From Limimaricola pyoseonensis (lineage in GTDB: Bacteria > Pseudomonadota > Alphaproteobacteria > Rhodobacterales > Rhodobacteraceae): a DNA stretch of 64,000 bases. The stretch spans positions 496,001-560,000 of the forward strand of contig NZ_FNAT01000002.1 of NCBI RefSeq assembly GCF_900102015.1. Direction: 5' to 3'. The number at the start of each line of letters is the position of its first letter. Position 1 is the stretch's first letter. Under the pieces are notes generated by a model. The model ran no database searches and was not told where the DNA came from. It was given only the letters and a program-made list of their open reading frames with translations. This document shows, one piece after another, positions 25,674 to 35,577 of this stretch. The translations under genes were made by a program, and so were the position numbers.

Positions 25674-26996
25674 ATGTCCTTCTTCGGCAAACTGAAAGAC
25701 CGGCTCTTCTCCTCTTCCTCCAAGCTCGACAAGGGGCTTGAGGAGATCGTCGAGGAGGGGGCCGAGGCGCAGGTCGAAGACACCCCCGAGACGGAAACCC
25801 CCGAGCAGGACGCGCCGCGCCCCGACGCGCCGCAGGCGCCCGAGCCCGCGCCCGAGGAGCCCGCCGCCGAACCCGAAGAGCGGCCCGAGCCCAGCGCCCC
25901 GGCCGCGCCGCAGCCCGCCACGCCCGACGCCCAGCCGCCGGTCGCGCCGCCGGTCACCCCCGGCATGCCCGCCGCCCCCGTCACCCCGCCCGCGCCGCCG
26001 GTGCGCGAGGAGACGCCGCCCCGCGCCGAGCCCGCACCCGAGCCCACGCCACGCCCCGCCGAGACGGCCCGCGCGCCCGAGCCGCAGGCCGAACCCGCCC
26101 AGAAGCCCGGCTTTCTCGGCCGCATCTTCGGCAGGGGCGAGGCGGCCGCGCCGCGCCGCGAACTCGACGACGCGATGCTCGAGCAGCTCGAGGAGCTGCT
26201 GATCCAGTCCGACATGGGCGTCGAGACGGCGCTGCGCGTCACCGCCAACATCGCCGCGGGGCGGATGGGCCGAAAGCTGTCGGTGCCCGAGATCAAGGAC
26301 CTGCTCGCCGGCGAGATCGCCCGCATCATGGAGCCGGTGGCCCGGCCGATGCCGATCTATCCCAAGAAGCCGCAGGTGGTGCTGGTCGTCGGCGTCAACG
26401 GCTCGGGCAAGACCACCACCATCGGCAAGCTCGCCAGTCAGTTCCGCGAGGCCGGCAAGTCGGTGGTGATCGCCGCCGGCGACACCTTCCGCGCCGCGGC
26501 GGTCGAGCAGCTGCAGATCTGGGGCGACCGCGCCGGCGTGCCGGTGATGACCGCGCCGCAGGGCACCGACCCCGCGAGCCTCGCCTTCGACGCCATGACA
26601 CGGGCGCAGGCCGAGGGTGCGGATCTCCTGCTGATCGACACCGCGGGCCGGCTGCAGAACCGGCAGGACCTGATGGAGGAGCTGTCGAAGATCGTCCGCG
26701 TCATCCGCAAGAAGGACCCCGACGCGCCGCACAACACGCTTCTCGTGCTCGACGCCACCACCGGCCAGAACGCCGTGAGCCAGGTCGAGATCTTCCAGAA
26801 GATCGCCGACGTCTCGGGCCTCGTGATGACCAAGCTCGACGGCACCGCGCGCGGCGGCGTGCTGGTCGCCATCGCCGACCGCTTCGGCCTGCCGATCCAC
26901 GCCATCGGCGTGGGCGAGCAGATCGACGATCTCGCGCCCTTCGACCCCGAGGAGTTCGCGCGCGCGCTCACCGGCGCGGAGGGCGAGCTCGCCTAG
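25674..26996 (+). CDS. ftsY: Signal recognition particle receptor FtsY
   Basis: 440 residues. N-terminal amphipathic start MSFFGKLKDRLFSSSSKL, an acidic, Pro/Ala/Glu-rich A domain (about residues 25-145), then the NG GTPase domain: GVNGSGKTTTIGKLA (G1), DTFRAAAVEQL, DTAGRLQN (G3), TKLDGTARGG (G4) and the closing GVGEQIDDLAPFDPEEF. FtsY receives ribosome-SRP complexes at the membrane. A GTG 14 codons upstream is in frame, but the family start is MSFFGK. The stop shares CTAG with the mgtC-like gene. Confidence 0.97.
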   Translation: MSFFGKLKDRLFSSSSKLDKGLEEIVEEGAEAQVEDTPETETPEQDAPRPDAPQAPEPAPEEPAAEPEERPEPSAPAAPQPATPDAQPPVAPPVTPGMPAAPVTPPAPPVREETPPRAEPAPEPTPRPAETARAPEPQAEPAQKPGFLGRIFGRGEAAAPRRELDDAMLEQLEELLIQSDMGVETALRVTANIAAGRMGRKLSVPEIKDLLAGEIARIMEPVARPMPIYPKKPQVVLVVGVNGSGKTTTIGKLASQFREAGKSVVIAAGDTFRAAAVEQLQIWGDRAGVPVMTAPQGTDPASLAFDAMTRAQAEGADLLLIDTAGRLQNRQDLMEELSKIVRVIRKKDPDAPHNTLLVLDATTGQNAVSQVEIFQKIADVSGLVMTKLDGTARGGVLVAIADRFGLPIHAIGVGEQIDDLAPFDPEEFARALTGAEGELA

Positions 26997-27478
26997 TCGT
27001 GCCAGCCCAAGAGCCGCTCGACCTCGCGCAGCAGCATCAGGACCACCACCACCATGACCGAGGCCATCGCGGCGAGCGGGATCTGTCCGGCGCCGCAGCC
27101 CAGACCGACAGCCCCGGCCAGCCAGAGCGACGCCCCGGTGGTGATGTTGCGCACCTCGCCCCGCGACGTGAAGATGATGCCCGCCGCGAGGAAGGCCACG
27201 CCCGAGGTCACCGCCTCGATCAGGCGCAGCGGGTCGATCCGCCGGTCGTCGGTGCCGCCGAAGTCGAGCTGCGTCACCTCCTGCCCGAGGATCACGAACA
27301 GCGCCGCCGCGAGACCCACGAGGATATGCGTCCTCAGCCCCGCCGGCTTGCCGCGCCACTCCCGCTCGATCCCGATCATCCCGGTCAGCACGATCGCCGA
27401 GAACAGCCGCACCGCCGCGACCCAGGGCGAGGTGGATCTGAAGCCGCTCTGCAGATCGGCGAGGAGGGTGTCGAGCAT
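26993..27478 (-). CDS. MgtC/SapB-family membrane protein
   Basis: 161 residues with about four membrane segments. Family marks: RLFSAIVLTGMIGIEREWRGKPAGLRTHILVGLAAALF and VAFLAAGIIF, then TTGASLWLAGAVGLGCGAG. MgtC proteins affect Mg2+ homeostasis, membrane potential or F-type ATPase; the short form lacks the C-terminal ACT-like domain of Salmonella MgtC, so the exact role is open. Convergent with ftsY (shared CTAG) and divergent from the EamA transporter gene. Confidence 0.9.
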   Translation of the reverse strand: MLDTLLADLQSGFRSTSPWVAAVRLFSAIVLTGMIGIEREWRGKPAGLRTHILVGLAAALFVILGQEVTQLDFGGTDDRRIDPLRLIEAVTSGVAFLAAGIIFTSRGEVRNITTGASLWLAGAVGLGCGAGQIPLAAMASVMVVVVLMLLREVERLLGWHD

Positions 27479-27547
27479 GGGCGTGGCTCCGTCTGACGTT
27501 TGCGTGATGAACGCCCGCGACACGGCTGCGTTCCGAGGCGCGGCGCG

Positions 27548-28450
27548 GTGAGCGACTGGCTCGCCGCCCTCGCCGGCACGCCCGAGGGCGCGCGTCTCGC
27601 CGCCGGGCTCGCGCTGCTCTCGGCGGTGGCGCATGCCGCATTCGGCGCGCTGCAGAAGGGCCGCCACGACCCGTGGCTGTCGCGCGGCGCGATCGACCTG
27701 TGGCTCGCGATCCTCTCGGCCCCGGTCGCGATCTTCGTCGTGCCGTGGCCCGACGCGGTGACGTGGGGCTTCGTGGCGGGCGCGCTGGTCGTGCATTTCG
27801 CCTACAAGTGGGCCATGGCCACCGCCTACGAGAAGGCTGCCTACACCGTCGTCTACCCGGTGGTGCGCGGCGCGGGGCCGGTGGTCACCGTGCTCGCGGC
27901 CTTCCTCGTCTTCGGCGAGGCTTTCACCGCCGCGCAATGGCTCGGCGTGGCGCTGGTGTCGGGCGCGATCCTCGCGCTGGCGCTGCGCAACCTCTCCGAG
28001 GAGCGGATCGACCCGCTTGCGCTGCGCGCGGGCCTCGCCTGGGCGCTGCTAGCGGGGCTCCTGGTCGCGGCCTACACGACCTGGGACGCCGCCGGCATCC
28101 GCTCGGCGCCCGATCCCTTCACCTTCCTCGCGTGGTTCTTCTTTGTGACCGCGCTCGACTTCCCGGTGCTGGCCTGGCGCAGGCTGCGGCGCATGGAGGT
28201 GCGGCCGCCGATGGCGCCGCTGATGCTGCGCGGGCTCGTCGGCGCATTGGTCGCATGGGTCAGCTTTGGCGGCGTGATGCTGGCCACCTATCTCGACAAG
28301 GTCGGCGAGGCCGCGGTATTGCGCGAGACCTCGACCGTCTTCGCCGCGCTGATCGGCTGGTTCATACTGGGCGAAACGGTCGGACCGCGGCGGCTGGTGC
28401 TGATGTCGCTGATCGCGCTGGGCGCGGTGATCGTGGAATTCGGAGGCTGA
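27548..28450 (+). CDS. EamA/DMT-superfamily transporter
   Basis: 300 residues with about ten membrane helices and the two EamA halves of the drug/metabolite transporter fold (for example KAAYTVVYPVVRGAGPVVTV in the first half and AAVLRETSTVFAALIGWFI in the second). Substrate unknown. The likely start is GTG at 27548, which gives a hydrophobic N-terminus; there is no good ATG. It ends 2 bases before yciB, so the two form an operon. Confidence 0.85.
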   Translation: MSDWLAALAGTPEGARLAAGLALLSAVAHAAFGALQKGRHDPWLSRGAIDLWLAILSAPVAIFVVPWPDAVTWGFVAGALVVHFAYKWAMATAYEKAAYTVVYPVVRGAGPVVTVLAAFLVFGEAFTAAQWLGVALVSGAILALALRNLSEERIDPLALRAGLAWALLAGLLVAAYTTWDAAGIRSAPDPFTFLAWFFFVTALDFPVLAWRRLRRMEVRPPMAPLMLRGLVGALVAWVSFGGVMLATYLDKVGEAAVLRETSTVFAALIGWFILGETVGPRRLVLMSLIALGAVIVEFGG

Positions 28451-28452
28451 GA

Positions 28453-29052
28453 ATGGCGGAACGCAAGATCAACCCTGTGCTCAAGCAGGTGCTGGAACTG
28501 GGCCCGACGCTGGCCTTCTTCCTCGTCTACCTGCGGGTCAAGGACGAGCAGTTCCTGATCGCCGGCACCGAGTATTCCGGCTTCATCGTCGCGACGCTGC
28601 TGTTCATCCCGATCCTGCTCGCCGCCATGGCCGCGCTCTGGGCGCTGTCGGGCAAGCTCAGCCGGATGCAGGTCTTCACCGCCTTCATGGTGATCTTCTT
28701 CGGCGGCCTCACCGCCTGGTTCAACGACGAGCGGTTCTTCATGATGAAGACCACCATCGTCTACGGCCTCTTCGCCGCGATCCTCGGCACCGGGCTGATC
28801 TTGAGGAAGAGCTGGCTCGAATGGATCATGGGCGAGGCGCTGCCGATGAAGCACGAGGGCTGGATGCTGCTGACAAAACGGCTCGTCGCGATGTTCGCGG
28901 GCCTTGCCGTCGCCAACGAGATCGTCTGGCGCACCCAGACCGAGGAACTCTGGGTCAAGATCGAGACCTTCGCCTTCCCGGCGGCGCTGTTCCTGTTCCT
29001 GTGGCTGCAGATCGCCTCGCTGCAGCGCTACATGATCGAGCCGGAGAAATAA
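28453..29052 (+). CDS. yciB: Inner membrane septation protein YciB
   Basis: 199 residues, about five membrane segments. The family pattern is clear: PVLKQVLELGPTLAFFLVYL, the central KPTxxxx-type loop here as GLTAWFNDERFFMMKTTIVYGLFA, WLEWIMGEALPMKHEGW and NEIVWRTQTEELWVKIETF. YciB/IspA proteins are needed for normal envelope integrity and septation. The ATG follows GGAGGCTGA, two bases after the EamA stop. Confidence 0.93.
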   Translation: MAERKINPVLKQVLELGPTLAFFLVYLRVKDEQFLIAGTEYSGFIVATLLFIPILLAAMAALWALSGKLSRMQVFTAFMVIFFGGLTAWFNDERFFMMKTTIVYGLFAAILGTGLILRKSWLEWIMGEALPMKHEGWMLLTKRLVAMFAGLAVANEIVWRTQTEELWVKIETFAFPAALFLFLWLQIASLQRYMIEPEK

Positions 29053-29069
29053 CCGAGGCCGCCGGACCT

Positions 29070-29091
29070 GAGTATTTCCGGAGTGAAGTTG
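29070..29091 (+). repeat. Dispersed intergenic element, copy 2
   Basis: Reads GAGTATTTCCGGAGTGAAGT, 17 bases after yciB, between convergent yciB and GST genes. It matches the minus-strand copy after valS at 18 of its first 20 bases. Confidence 0.6.
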
Positions 29092-29126
29092 CCGCCGGGC
29101 GCCGCAAGGCCCCGGCGGCTTCGCGT

Positions 29127-29828
29127 TCAGCGGCTGCCGAACAGGTGCTTCTGCTGGTCCGCGTTCGCCGTGCCCTGCCGCTTGTCGAGATGCAGCGCCA
29201 CGCCGCACTGCACGGCCGGGCGCGCCTCGAGCGCCTCGAGCCAGCGCTTCATGTGCGGGAAGTCGTCGATCCTCTGCTGCTGCCGCTCCCACAGCCGCGC
29301 CCAGGGGAAGGTGGCCATGTCGGCGATGGTGTAGTCCGCGCCCGCGACGAATTCGTTCTCTGCAAGCTGCCGGTCGAGCACGCCGTAGAGCCGCGCCACC
29401 TCGCCGCGATAGCGGTCCTTGGCGTAGGGCAGGTCCTGCGGCGGCTCCATCCCCGGCGCGTAGTGCAGGAAGTGGTGCGCCTGTCCCGCCATCGGCCCCA
29501 GACCGCCCATCTGCCACATCAGCCACTGGTCCACCGCGATCCGCGCGCGCTCGGTCGCGCCGCAGAACCGGCCGGTTTTGCGCGCGAGGTACTGCAGGAT
29601 CGCGCCGCTCTCGAAGATCGCGATGGGTGCGCCGTCCGGCCCCTCGGGATCGACGATCGCCGGCATCCGGCCGTTGGGCGAGAGCTTCAGGAAGGCGGCC
29701 TCCTTCTGCTCGCCCGCGCCGATGTTCACCAGCCGCACCTCGTAGGGCAGGCCCATCTCCTCCAGCGCGATCGAGACCTTCCAGCCGTTCGGCGTCGGCC
29801 AGTAATGCAGTTCGATGGGGGCGGGCAT
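29127..29828 (-). CDS. Glutathione S-transferase, YghU/Nu-like
   Basis: 233 residues. N-terminal thioredoxin-like domain: IELHYWPTPNGWKVSIALEE, LSPNGRMPAIVD and IFESGAILQYLA (the glutathione-binding ES pair). C-terminal helical domain with YTIADMATFPWARLWE. The TPNGWK motif points to the YghU/YfcG (Nu-class-like) group that binds glutathione and reduces disulfides or peroxides. The ATG at 29828 follows AAGGAGACC. Substrate unproven. It is divergent from metZ. Confidence 0.92.
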   Translation of the reverse strand: MPAPIELHYWPTPNGWKVSIALEEMGLPYEVRLVNIGAGEQKEAAFLKLSPNGRMPAIVDPEGPDGAPIAIFESGAILQYLARKTGRFCGATERARIAVDQWLMWQMGGLGPMAGQAHHFLHYAPGMEPPQDLPYAKDRYRGEVARLYGVLDRQLAENEFVAGADYTIADMATFPWARLWERQQQRIDDFPHMKRWLEALEARPAVQCGVALHLDKRQGTANADQQKHLFGSR

Positions 29829-29992
29829 GGCGGTCTCCTTCCGTTTCCGCGAGGAGAATGGCGCGCCGCGCGCCATGCGCAAGGGCCGGGCGCTTGACCC
29901 GACGCCAGCCGGGGTCTATCGCCCGGGCAATTCGCGGCGCCCCGGCCGTCATGGCCCCGCCGCCCGGACAGACAAGGCCCGGAGGCCAGCCC

Positions 29993-31168
29993 ATGACCGA
30001 ACACCGCAAGCGCACCCGCGCCGTCCACGCCGGCACCCGCCGCAGCCAGTATGGCGAGGTGAGCGAGGCGATCTTCCTGACGCAGGGCTTCGTCTACGAG
30101 AGCGCCGAGGCCGCCGAGAAGCGCTTCGTCGGCATCGAGGGCGACGAGTTCATCTATGCCCGCTACGGCAACCCGACCGTGGCGATGTTCGAGGACCGGC
30201 TCGCCGCGCTCGAAGGCGCCGAGGCCGCCTTCGCCTGCGCCTCCGGCATGGCCGCCGTCAACGGCGCGCTGACCTCGATGCTCAAGGCCGGCGACCACGT
30301 CGTCTCGGCCCGCGCGCTGTTCGGCTCCTGCCTCTACATCCTGGAAGAGATCCTGCCGCGCTACGGCGTCGAGGTGACCTTCGTCGACGGCAAGAACCTC
30401 GACGAGTGGAAGGCGGCGATCCGCGAGGACACCAAGGCGGTGTTCTTCGAGAGCGTCTCCAACCCGACGCTGGAGGTGGTCGACATCTCCGCCGTGGCCG
30501 AGATGGCCCATGCCGTCGGCGCCAAAGTGATCTGCGACAACGTCTTCGCCACGCCGGTCTATTCCGACGCGATCGCGCAGGGCGCGGACGTGGTGGTCTA
30601 CTCGGCCACCAAGCACATCGACGGGCAGGGCCGGGCGCTGGGCGGCGTGATCCTCGGCACCGAGGAGCACATCCGCGGCCCGGTCGAGACCTACATGAAG
30701 CACACCGGCGGCTCGCTCTCGCCCTTCAGCGCCTGGATGATGCTCAAGGGGCTCGAGACCATCGACCTGCGGGTCCGGGCCCAGACCGAGACCGCCGGCC
30801 GCATCGCCGAGGCGCTGAAGGGCGAGGACAAGCTCGCCCAGGTGCTCTACCCGGGCCATGCCGACCACCCGCAGCACGACCTCGTCATGCGCCAGATGGG
30901 GGCGGGCGGCACCGTGGTGGCCTTTGACGCGGGCTCGCGCGAGGCGGCGTTCCGCCTGCTCAACGCGCTCGAGATCGTCGTCATCTCCAACAATCTCGGC
31001 GACGCCAAGTCGATCGCCACGCACCCGGCCTCGACCACGCATCAGCGCCTGCCGCAGGACCAGAAGGACCGGCTCGGCATCACGCCGGGGCTGATCCGGC
31101 TCTCGGTCGGTCTCGAGGACGCGGAGGACCTGATCGCGGACCTGCGGCGCGGCGTCGCGGCGATCTGA
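29993..31168 (+). CDS. metZ: O-succinylhomoserine sulfhydrylase
   Basis: 391 residues, Cys/Met-metabolism PLP family. VHAGTRRSQYGEVSEAIFLTQG, YARYGNPTVAMFEDRLAALEG, DNVFATPVY, the PLP lysine in YSATKHIDGQGRALGG and THPASTTHQRL are all there. MetZ makes homocysteine directly from O-succinylhomoserine and sulfide; the YSATKHIDGQGR block favours MetZ over cystathionine lyases. GGAGG lies eight bases before the ATG. No SAM riboswitch was seen upstream. Confidence 0.93.
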   Translation: MTEHRKRTRAVHAGTRRSQYGEVSEAIFLTQGFVYESAEAAEKRFVGIEGDEFIYARYGNPTVAMFEDRLAALEGAEAAFACASGMAAVNGALTSMLKAGDHVVSARALFGSCLYILEEILPRYGVEVTFVDGKNLDEWKAAIREDTKAVFFESVSNPTLEVVDISAVAEMAHAVGAKVICDNVFATPVYSDAIAQGADVVVYSATKHIDGQGRALGGVILGTEEHIRGPVETYMKHTGGSLSPFSAWMMLKGLETIDLRVRAQTETAGRIAEALKGEDKLAQVLYPGHADHPQHDLVMRQMGAGGTVVAFDAGSREAAFRLLNALEIVVISNNLGDAKSIATHPASTTHQRLPQDQKDRLGITPGLIRLSVGLEDAEDLIADLRRGVAAI

Positions 31169-31208
31169 TCGCCGGGAACCTGCGACAACCTGCCGTTTGC
31201 CGCGGGCG

Positions 31209-31253
31209 CGGTGCGATGCATTTTCTTCACCGCACCCCCATATGAGGGTGCGG
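31209..31253 (+). promoter_or_regulatory. folE2 leader with two alternative hairpins
   Basis: CCGCACCC (31230-31237) pairs perfectly with GGGTGCGG (31246-31253) across an 8-base loop. The overlapping segment CACCGC could instead pair with GCGGTG about 14 bases upstream. The two structures exclude each other. It could be an operator or RNA switch; no known class recognised. Confidence 0.35.
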
Positions 31254-31274
31254 AGAGACAGAGGGACCAGCCCC

Positions 31275-32393
<1,119 letters not shown>

Positions 32394-32413
32394 GCCGTGG
32401 GCCACGGCCGTGA

Positions 32414-32447
32414 GGGGCGCGCCGGTCACGGTCGCGCCCCTTGTTTT
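32414..32447 (+). terminator. folE2 terminator
   Basis: GGGGCGCG pairs with CGCGCCCC around an 11-base loop, followed by TTGTTTT, 20 bases after the folE2 stop. Confidence 0.8.
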
Positions 32448-32500
32448 GCGCGGCGGTCGCCCAGCTTGACAGGGCGGCGGGGCTGGGCCAACGCTCCGGC

Positions 32501-33949
32501 ATGATCGACCTGCGCCCCGTCGGATACGTGAACGGCCTGCTCCTGTCGGTGCTGGGCCTGACCATGCTGGGGCCGATGCTCGCCGATCTGGCCGCCGGCA
32601 ACGACCACTGGCCGGTGTTTCTCGAAAGCGCGGTGCTGACGACCCTGACGGGGCTTCTGATGGCGCTGTCCTGCCTCAACGGCGTGAAACCGAAGCTGAC
32701 GCTGCGCCAGACCTTCCTGCTGACCTCGACCGTCTGGATCGCGCTGCCGCTGTTCGGCGCGCTGCCCTTCATGCTGGGCACCACCGGCGCCTCGCTGACC
32801 GACGCGATGTTCGAGGCGATGTCGGGCATCACCACCACCGGCGCCACGGTGCTGGTCGGGCTCGACGAGCTGCCGCGCGGCCTGCTGCTGTGGCGCGGCA
32901 TCCTGCAATGGCTGGGCGGCATCGGCATCATCGTCGTCGCCATGGTGTTCCTGCCCGAGCTGAAGGTCGGCGGCATGCAGGTGTTCCGCTCCGAGGCCTT
33001 CGAGACCATGGGCAAGATCCTGCCCCGCGCCGCGCAGATCGCCTCCGGCATCGCGGTGATCTATGTCGGCCTGACCATCGCCTGCATGCTGGCCTACATC
33101 ACCACCGGGATGGAGCCCTTCGACGCCGCGGTGCACGCGATGACCACCATCGCCACCGGCGGCTTCGCCAACAGCGACGCGTCCTTTTCGGCCTACGGCG
33201 CGGGCGTGCACTACGTGGCGACGCTGTTCATGTTCCTCGCGGCGCTGCCCTTCGTGCGCTACGTGCAGCTCGCCGCCGGGCATCCGCGGCCCCTGCTGCG
33301 CGACACGCAGGTCCGCGACTTCTTCCTGACGATCCTCATCTGCGTGCTGCTGATCGCGCTGTCGATCGCCAATTGGAGCCACGGCTTCACCGAGCGCGCG
33401 CTGCGCGAGGCGCTGTTCAACGTGGTCTCGATCATGTCGGGCACCGGCTATGCCAGCGCCGACTACATGCAGTGGGGGCCGTTCCCGGTCGCCATGTTCT
33501 TCTTCATCGGCCTGATCGGCGGCTGCGCCGGCTCCACCGCCTGCTCGGTCAAGATCTTCCGCTACCAGATCCTGTTCGCCTCGATCTCGGCGCAGGTCCG
33601 CAAGATCCACCAGCCGCACGGCATCTTCACGCCGCGCTACGACGGCCGCCCCGTCGCCCCCGACGTGCTGTCCTCGGTGATGTCCTTCTTCGTGGTCTTC
33701 GTGGTCTCGATCGGCATCACCTCGGTGCTTCTGTCGCTGACCGGGCTCGATTTCATCACCAGCGTCTCGGGCGCCGCCACCGCGATCGCCAATGTCGGGC
33801 CCGGGCTCGGCCAGGTGATCGGGCCGGCCGGCACCTTCGAGCCGCTGCCCGACGCCGCCAAGTGGATCCTGACCTTCGCGATGTTCGTCGGTCGGCTGGA
33901 ACTGCTGGTGGTGCTGGTCGTGGGCACACGCGAATTCTGGAGATCCTGA
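32501..33949 (+). CDS. trkH: TrkH-family potassium uptake protein
   Basis: 482 residues with the four M1-P-M2 pore repeats of TrkH/KtrB transporters. The four filter loops are visible as SGITTTGATV, TTIATGGFAN, MSGTGYAS and ANVGPGLG, each with the required Gly. Other TrkH marks are LLWRGILQWLGGIGIIVV and GGCAGSTACSVKIFR. It forms the K+ channel part with the regulator TrkA, which is not in the window. Its stop overlaps the start of the next gene (TGATG). Confidence 0.95.
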   Translation: MIDLRPVGYVNGLLLSVLGLTMLGPMLADLAAGNDHWPVFLESAVLTTLTGLLMALSCLNGVKPKLTLRQTFLLTSTVWIALPLFGALPFMLGTTGASLTDAMFEAMSGITTTGATVLVGLDELPRGLLLWRGILQWLGGIGIIVVAMVFLPELKVGGMQVFRSEAFETMGKILPRAAQIASGIAVIYVGLTIACMLAYITTGMEPFDAAVHAMTTIATGGFANSDASFSAYGAGVHYVATLFMFLAALPFVRYVQLAAGHPRPLLRDTQVRDFFLTILICVLLIALSIANWSHGFTERALREALFNVVSIMSGTGYASADYMQWGPFPVAMFFFIGLIGGCAGSTACSVKIFRYQILFASISAQVRKIHQPHGIFTPRYDGRPVAPDVLSSVMSFFVVFVVSIGITSVLLSLTGLDFITSVSGAATAIANVGPGLGQVIGPAGTFEPLPDAAKWILTFAMFVGRLELLVVLVVGTREFWRS

Positions 33950-35559
33950 TGCTCGACACCGAACCCATGACGCGGCCGCTGGGCGCACAGATCAGCCACG
34001 CCCTCGCCGCGCGCGGCGTCGAGGTGATCTTCGGCATTCCCGGCGTGCACAATCAGGAAATGTATCGCGGCATCGAGGAGGCCGGGCTGCGCCACGTGCT
34101 GGCCCGCCACGAGCAGGGGGCGGGTTTCATGGCCGACGGCTACGCCCGCGCCACCGGCCGGCCCGGCGTCGCCTACGTGATCACCGGGCCGGGGCTGTGC
34201 AACATCCTGACGCCGCTGGGCCAGAGCTGGTCCGACAGCGTCGCGGTGCTGGCCATCTCGTCCTGCCTGCCCGAGGGCGGCCGGCACGATCACCGGCTGC
34301 ACGAGATGCGCGACCAGCGGGCCGCGGCCGCCGCCGTGACCGAATGGTCCGAGGAGGCGCGCGATGCCGAACATGCCTACGCGCTGGTCGACCGCGCGCT
34401 TCTGGGCTTCGAGGGGCGGCGCAGGCGCCCGGTTCACATCCAGGTGCCGATCCCGGCGCTCGAGGCCGCCGCGAAACCGGCCGCCCCGCGCTCCGCGGGG
34501 CCGCGCCGCGCCGCGCCGCCCGATCCGGGCGCGGTGGCGCGCGCCGCGCGGCTTCTGGCCGAGGCGCGCCGTCCGATGCTGCTGCTCGGCGGCGGCGCCG
34601 CGGGCGCGGCGACCGAGGCCCGTGCGCTGGCCGCGCGGCTGGGCGCGGCGAGCTTTGCCTCCTATGCCGGGCGCGGCGTGATCGACAGCGGCGCGCCGCT
34701 GCATTACGGCTGCGCCCTTGCCCGGCCAGACAGCGCCGCCGAGATCGGCCGCGCCGACGCGGTGCTGGTGGTGGGCTGCGCGCTCTCGGAGACCGATCTG
34801 TGGCGTGCCGATCCCGGCTTCGCGGCCGATGCTAAGGTGATCCGCTTCGACATCGACCCGGCGATCCTCGCCGCCGACCATCGGGCGGATCTGCGGATCG
34901 CGGGCGACGCGGCCGAGGGGCTCGGCGCGCTGCGCGCGGCGTTGGGCGAGGCCGAGCCCGCCACGCTGTGGCAGCCGGACGAGGTCGCCGCCGCGCGCGA
35001 CCGCTGGCGCGCCGCGATCGCCGCCGAGCGGCCCGGGCTGGTGCCGGTGATCGAGGCACTGCGCGCGGCGCTGCCGGCCGATGCGACGGTGTTCTCCGAC
35101 ATGACCCAACTCGCCTATGCGGCGCTCGAGCTCTGGCCCGCCCGCGCGCCGGGGCTGTGGCACCACCCCTCGGGCTTCGGCACGCTCGGCTACGCCCTTC
35201 CGGCCGCGATCGGCGCCAAGGTCGGATGCCCGGGCCGGCCGGTGGTGGCGCTGGCCGGGGATTACGGGCTGCAATACACCATCCAGGAGCTCGGCACCGC
35301 GGTCGAGCTGGGCCTGCCGCTGCCGATCATCGTCTGGGACAACGGCAAGCTAGGCGAGATCGAGGACAGCATGACCGCGGCGCAGATCGCGCCCAACGCG
35401 GTGATCCAGCGCAACCCCGATTTCTGTGCGCTGGCCCGGGCCTGGGGTGCGGCGGCCGAGCGGCCGCAGAATCTCGAGGAGCTGCGCGACACCGTGGCGC
35501 TGGCCTTCGCCACCCGCGGCCCGACGCTGATCCACCTGACGCCCGCGGCGGTGCGCTGA
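33949..35559 (+). CDS. TPP-dependent decarboxylase, AruI-like (5-guanidino-2-oxopentanoate decarboxylase)
   Basis: 536 residues with the three-domain acetolactate-synthase fold. The catalytic glutamate is in RHEQGAGFMADGYARATG, followed by VITGPGLCNIL; the central domain has LLLGGGAAG. The TPP-binding segment reads GDYGLQYTIQELGTAVELG and ends IVWDNGKLG, so the usual GDG is GDY and NN is DN. The N-terminal GIPGVHNQEMYRG and the HEMRDQRAAAAAVTEW block resemble AruI-type enzymes of the arginine transaminase pathway, which decarboxylate 2-oxo-5-guanidinopentanoate. Substrate is inferred. It is translationally coupled to trkH, an odd partner. Confidence 0.82.
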   Translation: MLDTEPMTRPLGAQISHALAARGVEVIFGIPGVHNQEMYRGIEEAGLRHVLARHEQGAGFMADGYARATGRPGVAYVITGPGLCNILTPLGQSWSDSVAVLAISSCLPEGGRHDHRLHEMRDQRAAAAAVTEWSEEARDAEHAYALVDRALLGFEGRRRRPVHIQVPIPALEAAAKPAAPRSAGPRRAAPPDPGAVARAARLLAEARRPMLLLGGGAAGAATEARALAARLGAASFASYAGRGVIDSGAPLHYGCALARPDSAAEIGRADAVLVVGCALSETDLWRADPGFAADAKVIRFDIDPAILAADHRADLRIAGDAAEGLGALRAALGEAEPATLWQPDEVAAARDRWRAAIAAERPGLVPVIEALRAALPADATVFSDMTQLAYAALELWPARAPGLWHHPSGFGTLGYALPAAIGAKVGCPGRPVVALAGDYGLQYTIQELGTAVELGLPLPIIVWDNGKLGEIEDSMTAAQIAPNAVIQRNPDFCALARAWGAAAERPQNLEELRDTVALAFATRGPTLIHLTPAAVR

Positions 35560-35570
35560 CCGCCGCGGGC
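35541..35570. terminator. 12-bp perfect hairpin between convergent genes
   Basis: GCCCGCGGCGGT and ACCGCCGCGGGC pair perfectly around GCGCTG. The stop codon of the TPP enzyme (35557-35559) is inside it, and the convergent gene stops 8 bases further on. There is no U-tract, so it may act as a 3' barrier for both transcripts. Confidence 0.5.
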
Positions 35571-35577
35571 CGGCGGC

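Noticed and set aside
29829-29992. Possible SAM-II or SAM/SAH riboswitch upstream of metZ
   Set aside because: The 164 bases lack the conserved A-rich loops and pseudoknot segments of these classes, and are ordinary G+C-rich spacer with an overlapping gene start region.
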